In this document: one piece after another, positions 49,966 through 59,422 of the stretch
Numbering within the stretch: position 1 is the stretch's first letter
Layout: each line of letters opens with the position of its first letter
NCBI RefSeq assembly: GCF_002699205.1
Contig: NZ_PABT01000032.1
Location: forward strand, 85,970 to 149,969
From: Allomuricauda sp.
GTDB lineage: Bacteria; Bacteroidota; Bacteroidia; Flavobacteriales; Flavobacteriaceae
Length of the DNA: 64,000 nucleotides
Direction of reading: 5' to 3'
Notes under the pieces: model-generated
The model's input: the letters and a program-made list of their open reading frames with translations, nothing else
What the model was told of the DNA's origin: nothing
The model's database searches: none
Program-made: the position numbers and the translations under genes

Positions 49966-51399
49966 TTATTTCTCAACGATCAGGTTTTCTGCATACCGAA
50001 TCCCTGAGGCAAGTAAGTTTTTGCGGTCTTTGGCCTTTTCCTCAAAGGAATCGAGGGTTTTTCTATCCAATTTTCTTCCTTTTACAAAAACAGCTGATGG
50101 CCGTTGTAAGGTTGAGAGATCTGTTAAGGGATTATTGTCTGACAAAATAAGGTTCGCGACTTTCCCCTTTTCAATCACCCCCATATCATTCATTATCGCA
50201 TGTGTTTTGGCTGCATTTACCGTAGCGGTTTTCAACACTTCATAGTTGGACAGACCGGCTTCTTTATAGAACCCCAATTCTTTATGAATGGAAAACCCAG
50301 GGATTGTAACACCGATACCGGCGTCTGTACCACAAATAATCCTCACATTGGCTTCATGCAGTTCTTTTATGATGTATAGATGAAAATCATGCTGTTTCTT
50401 TATTCGCTCCGTAACAGAAGCATCTTCCAATTTGGCATTGTGCCATCTTTCAAACTGACCTTTGCTATCCACCTTTTTAATCAGTGGATTCATGTATTGT
50501 AGGGACTCGGATTGCAAGATGTTGTCATCCACCAGCATTTGATAAATGTTGTTAAAGACTACCAATGTGGGGCAATGGGTACTGTGTTTTGCTCCAGCAT
50601 ATAAATCGATTACCTCTTTTAATTTTACAGTATCCAAAGTATAGTCAAGGGGTTGTTGGACAAAATCCTCAGTATGTTCAACGGATTTTATTTGTGGGTC
50701 CAAATGATAGGAATAAGGTACTTTTTGCGAAGGATGGGCAATAATATCCATGTCCGATAATTTTGCCTGTTCTAAAACGGCATCGAACAATTCTGGCGTT
50801 AAACCGTAGTAGGTTTTGATAAAATTATAGCCTTTATCTTTATAGGAAACCACCTTGTTCCTTGCTTCTTCTGGGTCGGTCAAATTTAGATTGTCATCGC
50901 CAATAAACTCAGGCCCGGTAAGTTTTGGACCCGAAGTAAAGAATATGGGTGAAATAATCTCATCATTATTGATATCTTCCTTCATGCGCAAATGCATGGG
51001 CATTCCCCAAACATTGCGAACCGCGGTAACCCCATTGGAAAGATACAGACCCAATTCATATCTGTCCCAAACATGAACGTGCATATCGATCAGGCCAGGC
51101 ATTAAAAACTTATTTTCAGCATCAATTACTTTGACACCATCAATATCAATATCATCTGCAATATCCTCAATGACACCTGCTTTGATATACACCATTTTAT
51201 CCGTTAAAATTGTGTCCTTGGTCATTGGGACAACATTTACATGGGTAATAAGGTATGAGTTGATATTTCCATTCTCAACACGATCTGAATCCAAGTAATT
51301 TGTTCTATATGCATCGATACCAATAATAACAAGTAGGGTCATGATCAACACGCCCAAAAGGGCAAAAACAAACTTTAAAAGCTTTTTCAATAATTTCAT
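49966..51399 (-). CDS. Membrane-anchored amidohydrolase
   Basis: A 477-residue amidohydrolase of the imidazolonepropionase-like group. An N-terminal membrane anchor (residues ~8-28, FALLGVLIMTLLVIIGIDAY) places the enzyme in the periplasm. Metal ligands: HVHVWDR near 106, the KTYYGLTPE Lys region near 198, later His residues in IIAHPSQ and SVEHTED, and the Asp in CGTDAGIGV near 353. The C-terminal KGKVANLILSDNNPL is the closing beta-sandwich. It hydrolyses an amide or ester bond in an unknown substrate. ATG 51399 is preferred to 51420. Confidence 0.88.
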   Translation of the reverse strand: MKLLKKLLKFVFALLGVLIMTLLVIIGIDAYRTNYLDSDRVENGNINSYLITHVNVVPMTKDTILTDKMVYIKAGVIEDIADDIDIDGVKVIDAENKFLMPGLIDMHVHVWDRYELGLYLSNGVTAVRNVWGMPMHLRMKEDINNDEIISPIFFTSGPKLTGPEFIGDDNLNLTDPEEARNKVVSYKDKGYNFIKTYYGLTPELFDAVLEQAKLSDMDIIAHPSQKVPYSYHLDPQIKSVEHTEDFVQQPLDYTLDTVKLKEVIDLYAGAKHSTHCPTLVVFNNIYQMLVDDNILQSESLQYMNPLIKKVDSKGQFERWHNAKLEDASVTERIKKQHDFHLYIIKELHEANVRIICGTDAGIGVTIPGFSIHKELGFYKEAGLSNYEVLKTATVNAAKTHAIMNDMGVIEKGKVANLILSDNNPLTDLSTLQRPSAVFVKGRKLDRKTLDSFEEKAKDRKNLLASGIRYAENLIVEK

Positions 51400-51544
51400 T
51401 GACAAAAAATAACTGTTCACTAGTGCATCGGACGATATGAATTGGAATTTGTTACATTTTATTCAGTTTTTAATGTTAAACCTGACAATCCCCTAACCCC
51501 TTTTTTTCCTATATTGTTTGCTTATCCAATAAAAACCCAACTAA

Positions 51545-54500
51545 ATGAAAAGAAACCATAGATTGCTGATCTTGACCCTGCTTTTGGGTGTTTCCACGCT
51601 CTTTGCCCAAGACAAAAAAGTGGACAGTACTAAAAAAGCGACCAAAGAACTGCCATTGGAACCGGAAAGAACCATTTCCTTTACCGCCAAGGAGGGGACA
51701 TGGCTCTCACTGGATGTTAGCCCAGATGGTCAAACCATCATTTTCGATATGTTGGGAGACCTGTACACCATTCCTATTCAAGGTGGAAAAGCCACACGAT
51801 TGACGGGGGGTTTGGCCTACGATGTTCACCCTAGGTACAGCCCGGATGGAAAATCCATTCTGTTCATCTCCGATAAAAGTGGTTCGGACAACATCTGGAC
51901 CATGGAACTGGCCACCAAAGAAACCAAACAAATCACCAAAGACAACAACCAAAACTATTTCTCCGCGGATTGGAGCCCGGATGGGGAATACATTGTTGGA
52001 GCCAAGGGCAGAAGAAATATCAAACTGCACATGTACCACAAAGATGGTGGCAGTGGCGCCCAACTCATTGATAAACCCGATAACCTGAAAACAATAGACC
52101 CAGAATTTGCCCCCGATGGCAAACTCATCTATTTTTCACGAAGGACAAAAGCTTGGGAGTATAACGCGCAATTGCCACAATACCAATTGGGCACCTACGA
52201 TATGGAGGATGGCGATATTGAAACGATCACCTCCAGATATGGCTCGGCTTTTACCCCTACCCTTTCCCCTGACGGCAAATGGTTGGTGTACGGCAGTAGG
52301 TTTGAAACGGAAACCGGACTCGTTTTACGTAATTTGGAGAATGGAGATGAGCGTTGGTTGGCCTACCCGGTGCAGCGTGACGAACAAGAATCCATAGCAC
52401 CTTTGGGTGTTTTGCCCGCAATGGCGTTTACGCCGGACAGTAAAAATTTGGTGGCCAGTTATGGAGGCAAAATATATAAAATCAATATTGAATCCAATCA
52501 GGCCACGGAAATACCTTTTGAGGTTGATGTAAACTTGGAATTGGGACCACAACTTTCGTTTAAATATCCCATCGAGGACACTCCAGAAGCCTTCGTTACC
52601 CAAATTCGTGATGGAGTACCCTCCCCTGATGGCAGCAAACTTGCCTTTACCGCTCTGAACAGGTTATACGTGATGGATTTGCCGGATGGCACTCCAAAAC
52701 GTTTGACAAAAAATGATTTTGTTGAGGCCCAGCCCACTTGGTCTCCCGATGGCGAATACATCGTGTTTGCCTCTTGGGAAACAGATGGTGGCCATCTATA
52801 TAAAGTGAATGCCAACGGACGTGGAAGGGTTCAGAGATTAACGCAGGAGCCGGCCATTTATTCCAATCCGGCCTGGTCCTATAAACGGGATAGAATTGTA
52901 TTCACCAAGGGAGCTGCACAGGTTTATCGAGATGCTTATGGCCCAAGGGCACGAGGTTCCCAAGACGAATTGGCATGGATTCCGGCAGAGGGGGGACAAG
53001 TCACCGTGATTGATAAAGCTAAGGGTAGATCCGTTCCACATTTCACCAAAGTGGACGACCGAATCTATTTAAGCAAAGGAAAGATACTCTTGTCCATAAG
53101 ATGGGACGGTACGGATGAAAAAGAACATCTGAATCTTAGTGGTATTACAACATATGGTTCTTCGATTTTGGATTTTCATGATGACAACGGCGGCCACGGT
53201 CTACTTCCTATTTCACAGGCAGCTCCAGAACCAAAGGACAAATCATCCGCTCCTTCTATAATAAAAATTTCTCCGGATGGCACTACAGCATTGGCAAAAA
53301 TCAACAATGATATTTACACAGTGACCATTCCTAGATTTGGAAAAACACCAAAAATATCTGTGGCCAATACCGAAAAAGCCGCTTTTCCCGCCAAAAAACT
53401 AACCGTATTGGGTGGAGAGTTCCCTGCTTGGTCCGGCAATAGCAAAGATGTACATTGGTCTTTGGGTGCGAGCCACTTTATTTACAATATCCCTGCTGCC
53501 GAAGCCTATGCCGACAGTGTTGCCACGGCAAAAAAAGCGGCAGAAAAGTTGAAAAAAGATAAAAAAGAGGAGGATAAGCAAGATGAGGATGGGGAAAAGG
53601 ACAAAGAAGAGGATAAAGGCTATCTCGCCAAGGAACTGAAAGTAAAGGTGACCTACACCAAGGATATTCCAGAAGGGACCATACTAGTTAAAGGTGCCAG
53701 AATCATCACCATGAAAGATGACGAGGTCATTGAAAATGGTGATATCCTCATCGAAAAGAACCGTATTAAAGCAGTCGGGGCATCCGGTTCCTTGGAAGTT
53801 CCCAAAGGTACGGTGGTAATAGACGCAAGTGGAAAAACCATTACCCCGGGCTTTGTGGATACCCATGCCCATATGTGGCCAAATTGGGGCATTCATAAAA
53901 ATCAAATTTGGATTTATTCGGCGAATTTGGCCTATGGGGTAACCACCTCGCGCGACCCTCAAACCGCCACCACGGATGTATTGACCTATGCCGATATGGT
54001 AGAGGCAGGAATGATGCACGGACCAAGGATATATAGTACAGGGCCAGGGGTTGGGTACTGGGCGTACAAAATCAAATCCTTGGAACATGCAAAAGATGTG
54101 TTGAGACAATACAGCGAGTATTATGATACCAAGACCATCAAAATGTATTTGGTGGGGAATAGACAAATGCGCCAATGGATCATTATGGCGGCCAAGGAAT
54201 TGGGATTGATGCCCACCACCGAAGGAGGTCTCGATTTCAAACTGAATATGACACAACTATTGGACGGATATCCCGGTCATGAACATACGCTCCCCATTTA
54301 TCCTATTTACAAAGATGTGGTGCACACCATTGCTGAAGCCAAAATGGCTGTGACCCCTACCCTTTTGGTTTCCTATGGTGGACCATGGGCTGAAAACTAT
54401 TATTATGCCACTGAGCAACCCTACAACGATACCAAGCTGCAATACTTTACCCCTTACAAAGAATTGGCAGGAAAATCTCGAAGAAGAAGTGCTTGGTTCA

Positions 54501-54931
54501 TGCCTGAGGAACATGTGTTTGCAAAGCACGCTGAATTCATGAAGGATTTGATAGAAGCCGATGGACTTGGTGGCATTGGCAGCCATGGTCAATTACAAGG
54601 ATTGGGGTACCATTGGGAGCTCTGGTCTGTGGCAAGTGGTGGCATGAAAAATATAGATGTCCTGAAAACAGCCACGATAATCGGAGCAGAAGCCATTGGT
54701 CTGGACGGTGACTTGGGGAGTATTGAGGAAGGTAAATTGGCTGATATCCTGATCATGGACAAAAATCCATTGGAGGATATTCGAAACACCAATACCTTGA
54801 CCCATGTGATCAAAAACGGTAAAGTGTACGATGCCAATACCCTTGATGAGGTCGCTCCTGTTAAAAAAGTGGCGGAACCATTCCATTGGCAAACCAAAAA
54901 ACCGGAAGGTCTGCCCGGAATCAAAAAGTAA
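51545..54931 (+). CDS. Secreted TolB-like propeller/amidohydrolase fusion
   Basis: An 1128-residue exported enzyme. Signal peptide residues 1-22 (ILTLLLGVSTLFAQ). Residues ~45-640 are WD40-like PD40 beta-propeller repeats, each with a SPDG-type motif (LDVSPDGQTIIFD, RYSPDGKSILFIS, DWSPDGEYIV and so on). A Lys/Glu-rich linker (~660-700) leads to an amidohydrolase domain (residues ~710-1105) with GFVDTHAHMWPNWG near 771 and GSIEEGKLADILIMDKNPLE near the end. It probably cleaves peptides or other amides outside the cytoplasm. Family members reach similar size in Bacteroidetes. Confidence 0.92.
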   Translation: MKRNHRLLILTLLLGVSTLFAQDKKVDSTKKATKELPLEPERTISFTAKEGTWLSLDVSPDGQTIIFDMLGDLYTIPIQGGKATRLTGGLAYDVHPRYSPDGKSILFISDKSGSDNIWTMELATKETKQITKDNNQNYFSADWSPDGEYIVGAKGRRNIKLHMYHKDGGSGAQLIDKPDNLKTIDPEFAPDGKLIYFSRRTKAWEYNAQLPQYQLGTYDMEDGDIETITSRYGSAFTPTLSPDGKWLVYGSRFETETGLVLRNLENGDERWLAYPVQRDEQESIAPLGVLPAMAFTPDSKNLVASYGGKIYKINIESNQATEIPFEVDVNLELGPQLSFKYPIEDTPEAFVTQIRDGVPSPDGSKLAFTALNRLYVMDLPDGTPKRLTKNDFVEAQPTWSPDGEYIVFASWETDGGHLYKVNANGRGRVQRLTQEPAIYSNPAWSYKRDRIVFTKGAAQVYRDAYGPRARGSQDELAWIPAEGGQVTVIDKAKGRSVPHFTKVDDRIYLSKGKILLSIRWDGTDEKEHLNLSGITTYGSSILDFHDDNGGHGLLPISQAAPEPKDKSSAPSIIKISPDGTTALAKINNDIYTVTIPRFGKTPKISVANTEKAAFPAKKLTVLGGEFPAWSGNSKDVHWSLGASHFIYNIPAAEAYADSVATAKKAAEKLKKDKKEEDKQDEDGEKDKEEDKGYLAKELKVKVTYTKDIPEGTILVKGARIITMKDDEVIENGDILIEKNRIKAVGASGSLEVPKGTVVIDASGKTITPGFVDTHAHMWPNWGIHKNQIWIYSANLAYGVTTSRDPQTATTDVLTYADMVEAGMMHGPRIYSTGPGVGYWAYKIKSLEHAKDVLRQYSEYYDTKTIKMYLVGNRQMRQWIIMAAKELGLMPTTEGGLDFKLNMTQLLDGYPGHEHTLPIYPIYKDVVHTIAEAKMAVTPTLLVSYGGPWAENYYYATEQPYNDTKLQYFTPYKELAGKSRRRSAWFMPEEHVFAKHAEFMKDLIEADGLGGIGSHGQLQGLGYHWELWSVASGGMKNIDVLKTATIIGAEAIGLDGDLGSIEEGKLADILIMDKNPLEDIRNTNTLTHVIKNGKVYDANTLDEVAPVKKVAEPFHWQTKKPEGLPGIKK

Positions 54932-54970
54932 AATAATTAATCCCCCATTCTATAAAATTGGGGAATGAAG

Positions 54971-55113
54971 TAAAAAGAGGCCGTCTAAAAAAGTGTTGAA
55001 ATACGTCATTCTGAACTTGTTTCAGAATCCCATCATATTGATAATTAAATCATTATGAGAACCTGAAACAAGTTTAGGTTGACGAAAACGGACATTTTAG
55101 ACGGCCTTTTTTT
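54971..55113. terminator. Long double-arm hairpin between convergent genes
   Basis: Outer stem AGGCCGTCTAAAA (54978-54990) / TTTTAGACGGCCT (55095-55107), flanked by A and T runs. An inner inverted pair, CTGAACTTGTTTCAG (55011-55025) against CTGAAACAAGTTTAGG (55062-55077), belongs to the intergenic repeat type common in Flavobacteriia. It ends both the plus-strand 51545 gene and the minus-strand M13 peptidase gene. Confidence 0.8.
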
Positions 55114-55137
55114 ATAACTGAATTAAAGAAAGCTTGT

Positions 55138-57150
55138 TTACCAAATTTTAATTCGTTCTTCCTCTGGTTTGTAATTGGCTTCTCCCGGTTTTACATCAAA
55201 TGCTTCATAGAATGGAGTGAAGTTCATCAACGGACCGTTCACTCTCCAAATCGCCGGTGAGTGGGGATTGGTGTTAACGTAATTTCTCATAAATTCATCC
55301 CTTGTTTTTACCCTCCAAATACGTGCGATGGACAAAAAGAACCGTTGATCTGGAGTATATCCGTCAATTTTAACCGTATCCTGCCCTTGTTCTGTCATCT
55401 TAAAAGCATCGTAGGCTATAGCAATACCCCCATTGTCAGCCGTGTTTTCACCAATGGTCATTGCACCTTTTAGATGTACGGTATCCAATACCGTGAACGA
55501 GCTATATCGGTCAATGAGCTGCTGCGTCCTTTCTTTGAATTTCTCCAAATCAGTTTCAGTCCACCAGTTTTTCAGATTTCCCTCTCCATCATACTGCGAA
55601 CCATTATCATCAAAAGCATGGGTCAACTCATGGCCTATCACCATTCCTATACCACCGTAATTTACAGCATCATCAGCGGCCATATCAAAATATGGAAACT
55701 GTAAAATTCCAGCTGGAAAAACAATTTCGTTCAAGGACGGATTATAATACGCCGTTACCGTTGATGGTGTGGTCCCCCATGCATCTTTGTTCGGTGGCTT
55801 GTTCAAATATTGAACGTTGTATTCATAATTGTCCTCTTGTAGCGCAACAACATTTTCAAAATACCGATCTCTATCTATTTCCACATCATATTCCCTCCAT
55901 ACATCGGGGTAACCTATTTTTTTGGTGATGGCATATAGTTTTTCTTTGGCTTTGGTCTTTGTGCTATCGCTCATCCAATCCAATTGGGTTATTCTGTTTT
56001 CAAATGCTTTTTGGAGATTGTTGACCAAATCCAGAACACGTTTTTTGGCAGCCTCATCAAAATAACGTTTCACGTAAAGTTGTCCCAGGGCAAAACCCAG
56101 ATTTCGGTCAACTTGTTGCGCCATTACCTGAGGTCTTGGCTGTTGTTCCGATTGCCCCAACAACACTTTGTTGTATTCAAAAAGTGCATCTTCAAAGGCT
56201 ACACTCAAAAATCTGGAATAATGATCCAAAGTGTGCGCTTTTAAATAAGTTTTCCAATCTTCAATGGACACCGCGCCCAACATTTCATCCAACTTATTAT
56301 AATATGCGGGTTGCCTTACGTTAATGGAGTCCGCCTTCAACCCTAAGGTAGCCAATAGATTGCTCCAATCAATGTTCGGGTTGGAAGATGTGAGTTCACT
56401 TAGTGCCAATTTATTGTAATTGGCTTTTATGTTTCGTCTTTCTATTCGGGTTTTGTGTGCTTCGGCCAATTGTTTCTCAATGCCGTACACCGTCTCCGCT
56501 TTTTCAGGTCCACCCTCGATATCGGTGAGGCCAAACAAGGTTGCCACATAGGTTTTATATGCATTTTGTATACCAACGGTAGAGGAATCGGTTTTAAAAT
56601 AATATGCCCGATCGGGAAGTCCCAGTCCAGATTGGCTCGCATGCAAAATATTGACCTGACTGTTTTTATTGTCAGGTGCTACGCGCAGCCTGATAATGGA
56701 ATTGTTTCCTTTTGAAATTTGTTCGGCAACAAAACCCATAAGGTCCCCCACATTGGAAATCCCATCGATTTCTTCCAAAATGGGCTTCACAGGCTCATAT
56801 CCTCTTTTGTTGAGGGTGGCCGTATCCATTCCCGAGGCAAAGAAATCCCCCACTTTTTGCTCTACCGTACCTTTTGGATGTTCGGTGGCCGAGACTTCCT
56901 CTAAAATATTCTGAAGAAGCTGTCTTTGTGGAATGTTCAAAAAGCTATAAGAACCAACCCCCACCTGATCATCGGCAATTTGGACAGTGTCGTACCACTT
57001 TTTGTTCACATGATCAAAGAAATTGTCTCCCGGTTTGATGGATTCTGAAATTCCGGTAAAAGCTATTTTTGATGGTTTTTCGGTTTTTTGTTCTTTTTGG
57101 CAAGAAACTAAAAGAATAGCGGTTAAGGCTAAAGCAAAAGTATATTTCAT
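55138..57150 (-). CDS. M13-family zinc metallopeptidase lipoprotein
   Basis: A 670-residue neprilysin-like peptidase. The leader MKYTFALALTAILLVSC ends in a lipobox Cys, so it is anchored to the envelope. The zinc site HELTH lies near residue 505 (VIGHELTHAFDDNG), the third ligand Glu is in GENTADNGG near 566, and NAYYNPSLNEIVFPAGILQ (read as TAYYNPSLNEIVFPA) near 465 binds the substrate. The C-terminal NVNPHSP-like segment (YVNTNPHSPAIWRVNGPLMN) is typical. It degrades oligopeptides in the periplasm or at the surface. Length is normal for the family. Confidence 0.94.
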   Translation of the reverse strand: MKYTFALALTAILLVSCQKEQKTEKPSKIAFTGISESIKPGDNFFDHVNKKWYDTVQIADDQVGVGSYSFLNIPQRQLLQNILEEVSATEHPKGTVEQKVGDFFASGMDTATLNKRGYEPVKPILEEIDGISNVGDLMGFVAEQISKGNNSIIRLRVAPDNKNSQVNILHASQSGLGLPDRAYYFKTDSSTVGIQNAYKTYVATLFGLTDIEGGPEKAETVYGIEKQLAEAHKTRIERRNIKANYNKLALSELTSSNPNIDWSNLLATLGLKADSINVRQPAYYNKLDEMLGAVSIEDWKTYLKAHTLDHYSRFLSVAFEDALFEYNKVLLGQSEQQPRPQVMAQQVDRNLGFALGQLYVKRYFDEAAKKRVLDLVNNLQKAFENRITQLDWMSDSTKTKAKEKLYAITKKIGYPDVWREYDVEIDRDRYFENVVALQEDNYEYNVQYLNKPPNKDAWGTTPSTVTAYYNPSLNEIVFPAGILQFPYFDMAADDAVNYGGIGMVIGHELTHAFDDNGSQYDGEGNLKNWWTETDLEKFKERTQQLIDRYSSFTVLDTVHLKGAMTIGENTADNGGIAIAYDAFKMTEQGQDTVKIDGYTPDQRFFLSIARIWRVKTRDEFMRNYVNTNPHSPAIWRVNGPLMNFTPFYEAFDVKPGEANYKPEEERIKIW

Positions 57151-57212
57151 AAGGTTTATTTATTTGCCCTAATATACTTAATAATAAGCTTCTTCCCTTT
57201 TACCTGTGGTTC

Positions 57213-57252
57213 AAAAAAATGGTTGGGCACAATGCAGCATCGTTACCCAACC
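57213..57252 (-). terminator. Terminator of the DUF6515 gene
   Basis: On the minus strand GGTTGGG (57252-57246) pairs with CCCAACC (57227-57221) and is followed by a run of seven T (A at 57213-57219). It lies about 25 bases after the stop. Confidence 0.75.
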
Positions 57253-57277
57253 AACCTATTTACAATTATTATGTTCT

Positions 57278-57862
57278 TTACAGTTCAATAATACCCACCA
57301 CTTCGTAGGCCCTAGTACCGTCCACTTGTACTTTTTCGTACAATACGTTGGCATATTCATAATATGTCATCCCATCAATCTCAACCCGTTCGTAACCACT
57401 GGGAAGTTCATAGACAATGGTTCCTATTTCCGGTTCCACCACCTCATATACGTTTCCTGTATGTATGTAAAATATACCTTCAAAGTTAAAATAACTTCTA
57501 TTGTCCACCCTGACGGTAACATAGCCTCGGGGCAAAGTGGAAATCCTGACCCCTGGCCTTGGTATTGTTTTTACATATCTACCTCCCGTATAAGTGTAGT
57601 AATTGTTATTCGAAATGTAATACTCATGGTTATTGTTTTTGACCACGGTTTTGTTGGGCAACGTGCGATAGGCCTCTACCTTTTTCTGGCTTTTTTTGTA
57701 AACCACCTTTTCCTTGGCAATTTTATTGCTTCGGCCTTTGTTGGTAGTAGTAGTGGTAACGGTTTTAGTGCTTCTGTTACTGCTCCTTTGCTGTGCATGG
57801 GTCTGAGTCGTGAAGGCAATCAACAATATAGGTAATATGCTTAATTTTAATGACTTTTTCAT
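57278..57862 (-). CDS. DUF6515 family secreted protein
   Basis: A 194-residue exported protein with signal peptide MKKSLKLSILPILLIAFTTQ ending at THAQQ. A basic Ser/Thr/Lys-rich stretch (residues ~25-65) is followed by a beta-rich domain with repeated aromatic-polar strands: YYISNNNYYTYTGGRYVKTI, LPRGYVTVRVDNRSYFNFEG, and two more GYERVEIDG-type hairpins. This is the DUF6515 layout. The basic tract could contact nucleic acid or acidic polymer on the cell surface (inference). Function unknown. Confidence 0.8.
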   Translation of the reverse strand: MKKSLKLSILPILLIAFTTQTHAQQRSSNRSTKTVTTTTTNKGRSNKIAKEKVVYKKSQKKVEAYRTLPNKTVVKNNNHEYYISNNNYYTYTGGRYVKTIPRPGVRISTLPRGYVTVRVDNRSYFNFEGIFYIHTGNVYEVVEPEIGTIVYELPSGYERVEIDGMTYYEYANVLYEKVQVDGTRAYEVVGIIEL

Positions 57863-58182
57863 AATCTTGGGATTTAATGGTTCAACTTACATTTAAGATT
57901 CTTTCTGTTGAATCTATATCAAATTTCATCCCAATCACTTCAAAAAAAGTATGCGATAGACGTACCCCCTAAACCGATCTACATATTGGGGTTTTTAATA
58001 GAAGTTGTAAATAGTGATCGTTTTGATGCACATACATTTGAACAGTTGTAGAAACACCAATAATGGATCAATTGAGAGAATCTTCAAGTAAAAACACACG
58101 GACTATCCTCTTTAAAATACCTCTTCGGGATATCCTGTTACTATTTTTATAACTTAGGGTCCTATTCAACAACCGATTATAC
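57863..58182. other. Divergent gap with a small in-frame upstream ORF
   Basis: A 320-base gap. TACATTTG at 58033-58040 fits a -7 box with a TTG 25 bases away, a long spacing. A 29-codon frame, ATG 58063 to TAA 58150-58152 (MDQLRESSSKNTRTILFKIP...), lies in the same phase as the membrane protein gene that begins at 58183, so it may be a leader peptide or an N-terminal part cut off by a stop. Confidence 0.45.
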
Positions 58183-59316
58183 TTGTTTCAATCTAGCCTA
58201 ACATACCTCCATCCTGCAATATCCTCCACACTGGAAATTTCCAAGTTTTATGGTTGGTGGCAATTTGTGGTGTGTCTTTTTGCCTTTATGGCCCTTATGT
58301 CGATTTGGTACCATATCGGTAAAAACCAAAAAGATTATGGCCCGGTATGGCTGGCCTTCTCCATACTTTGTTGGGCCTTCTCCGGCTTGGTAGAGGTACT
58401 GTATTTGGAGGATGATGGAGTAAATTCCCCAATAAAGGAAGGGCTTAGAAGCGTATTTTCGCTATTGAACAGCCTTTTTATTCTCTTGGCGCTACCTTGG
58501 TTCAAGTATTTGCCCAAACCCTTTGCCGGTTTGATAAAAAATAAGTTTTGGCCCTATATAATCGGGATTCCCTTTGTATTTGCTTTGCTTCCCACCCTTC
58601 ATAAAATGTTCCTTGGGCGTTCTGCATCCGCTATAAACGAACTGGATGTTTATTATGCCCTGTTGACCCTTGTCTTTCTAAGTTTTGTGCTTTGGGAGTC
58701 CTTTATTAAACGAAGACTTTTCCTATTGGGCCTTCTGGTCATCATCACAGTGCTGATTACTTTAATTGCGCAAGTATATAAACTTATGGACAACACCATC
58801 AACCTATTATTGTTCTCAGCCATTTTTAAGACATCGCTCATCATGCTCTTTTTTGCTCTGGCCTTGAGTTGGGTCAAGGAACTTACCGAAACCGTCATTC
58901 CCGAAACATACCAATTAAAACTTCTTTTTACGAAACGACCAAATTCCAGCGGCCCCAATAACTATAAAGTCACACTCAAAGGCTTTCCAGGTCATGGGGA
59001 CCGATCGGTAACACTGACCCCTGCACTCTATCGACTTCTTAAGACTTTTGCAGAACGGAGAATATCAACATCCAATGGTTGGCTTGAAATCAAGCCCAAA
59101 AATTTTGATGGATCCAAATGCTATGACATTAACGACCATAACGAGCTAAAGCGGTTGATGGAGGCATTGCTCAATGGCCTTTTTGGGAAAAACAATTGGA
59201 CAAAGGACAAGCATTTTACCCCTCTTAAAAATACGTTGTTCGAAATGTCGGAAAACAGGGAGCGTAAAATTAGACTGCACCTTCCCAAAGAAAATATTCA
59301 TATTGAAAATGAGTGA
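58183..59316 (+). CDS. Multi-pass membrane protein with a soluble C-terminal domain
   Basis: A 377-residue protein not recognised as a named family. Six or seven helices span residues ~25-225 (GWWQFVVCLFAFMALMSIWY, FSILCWAFSGLVEVLYLE, and on), and a cytoplasmic C-terminal ~140-residue domain follows (KVTLKGFPGHGDRSVTLTPA, LNGLFGKNNWTKDKHFTPLK). The helix part resembles a sensor of the 7TM type found in other Bacteroidetes regulators. No ATG is available; a TTG at 58183 is used and the real start may be upstream if the TAA at 58150 is a mutation. Function unknown. Confidence 0.65.
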   Translation: MFQSSLTYLHPAISSTLEISKFYGWWQFVVCLFAFMALMSIWYHIGKNQKDYGPVWLAFSILCWAFSGLVEVLYLEDDGVNSPIKEGLRSVFSLLNSLFILLALPWFKYLPKPFAGLIKNKFWPYIIGIPFVFALLPTLHKMFLGRSASAINELDVYYALLTLVFLSFVLWESFIKRRLFLLGLLVIITVLITLIAQVYKLMDNTINLLLFSAIFKTSLIMLFFALALSWVKELTETVIPETYQLKLLFTKRPNSSGPNNYKVTLKGFPGHGDRSVTLTPALYRLLKTFAERRISTSNGWLEIKPKNFDGSKCYDINDHNELKRLMEALLNGLFGKNNWTKDKHFTPLKNTLFEMSENRERKIRLHLPKENIHIENE

Positions 59317-59422
59317 TTTACGATGTGTTTGTCAGTTTTTTGGTTACTGACATTTTAAAATTCTTTCCGACAATTGCCCAAAAATCAAAATCGGCCATCG
59401 AAATTCCCAAAAATTTCAAGTT

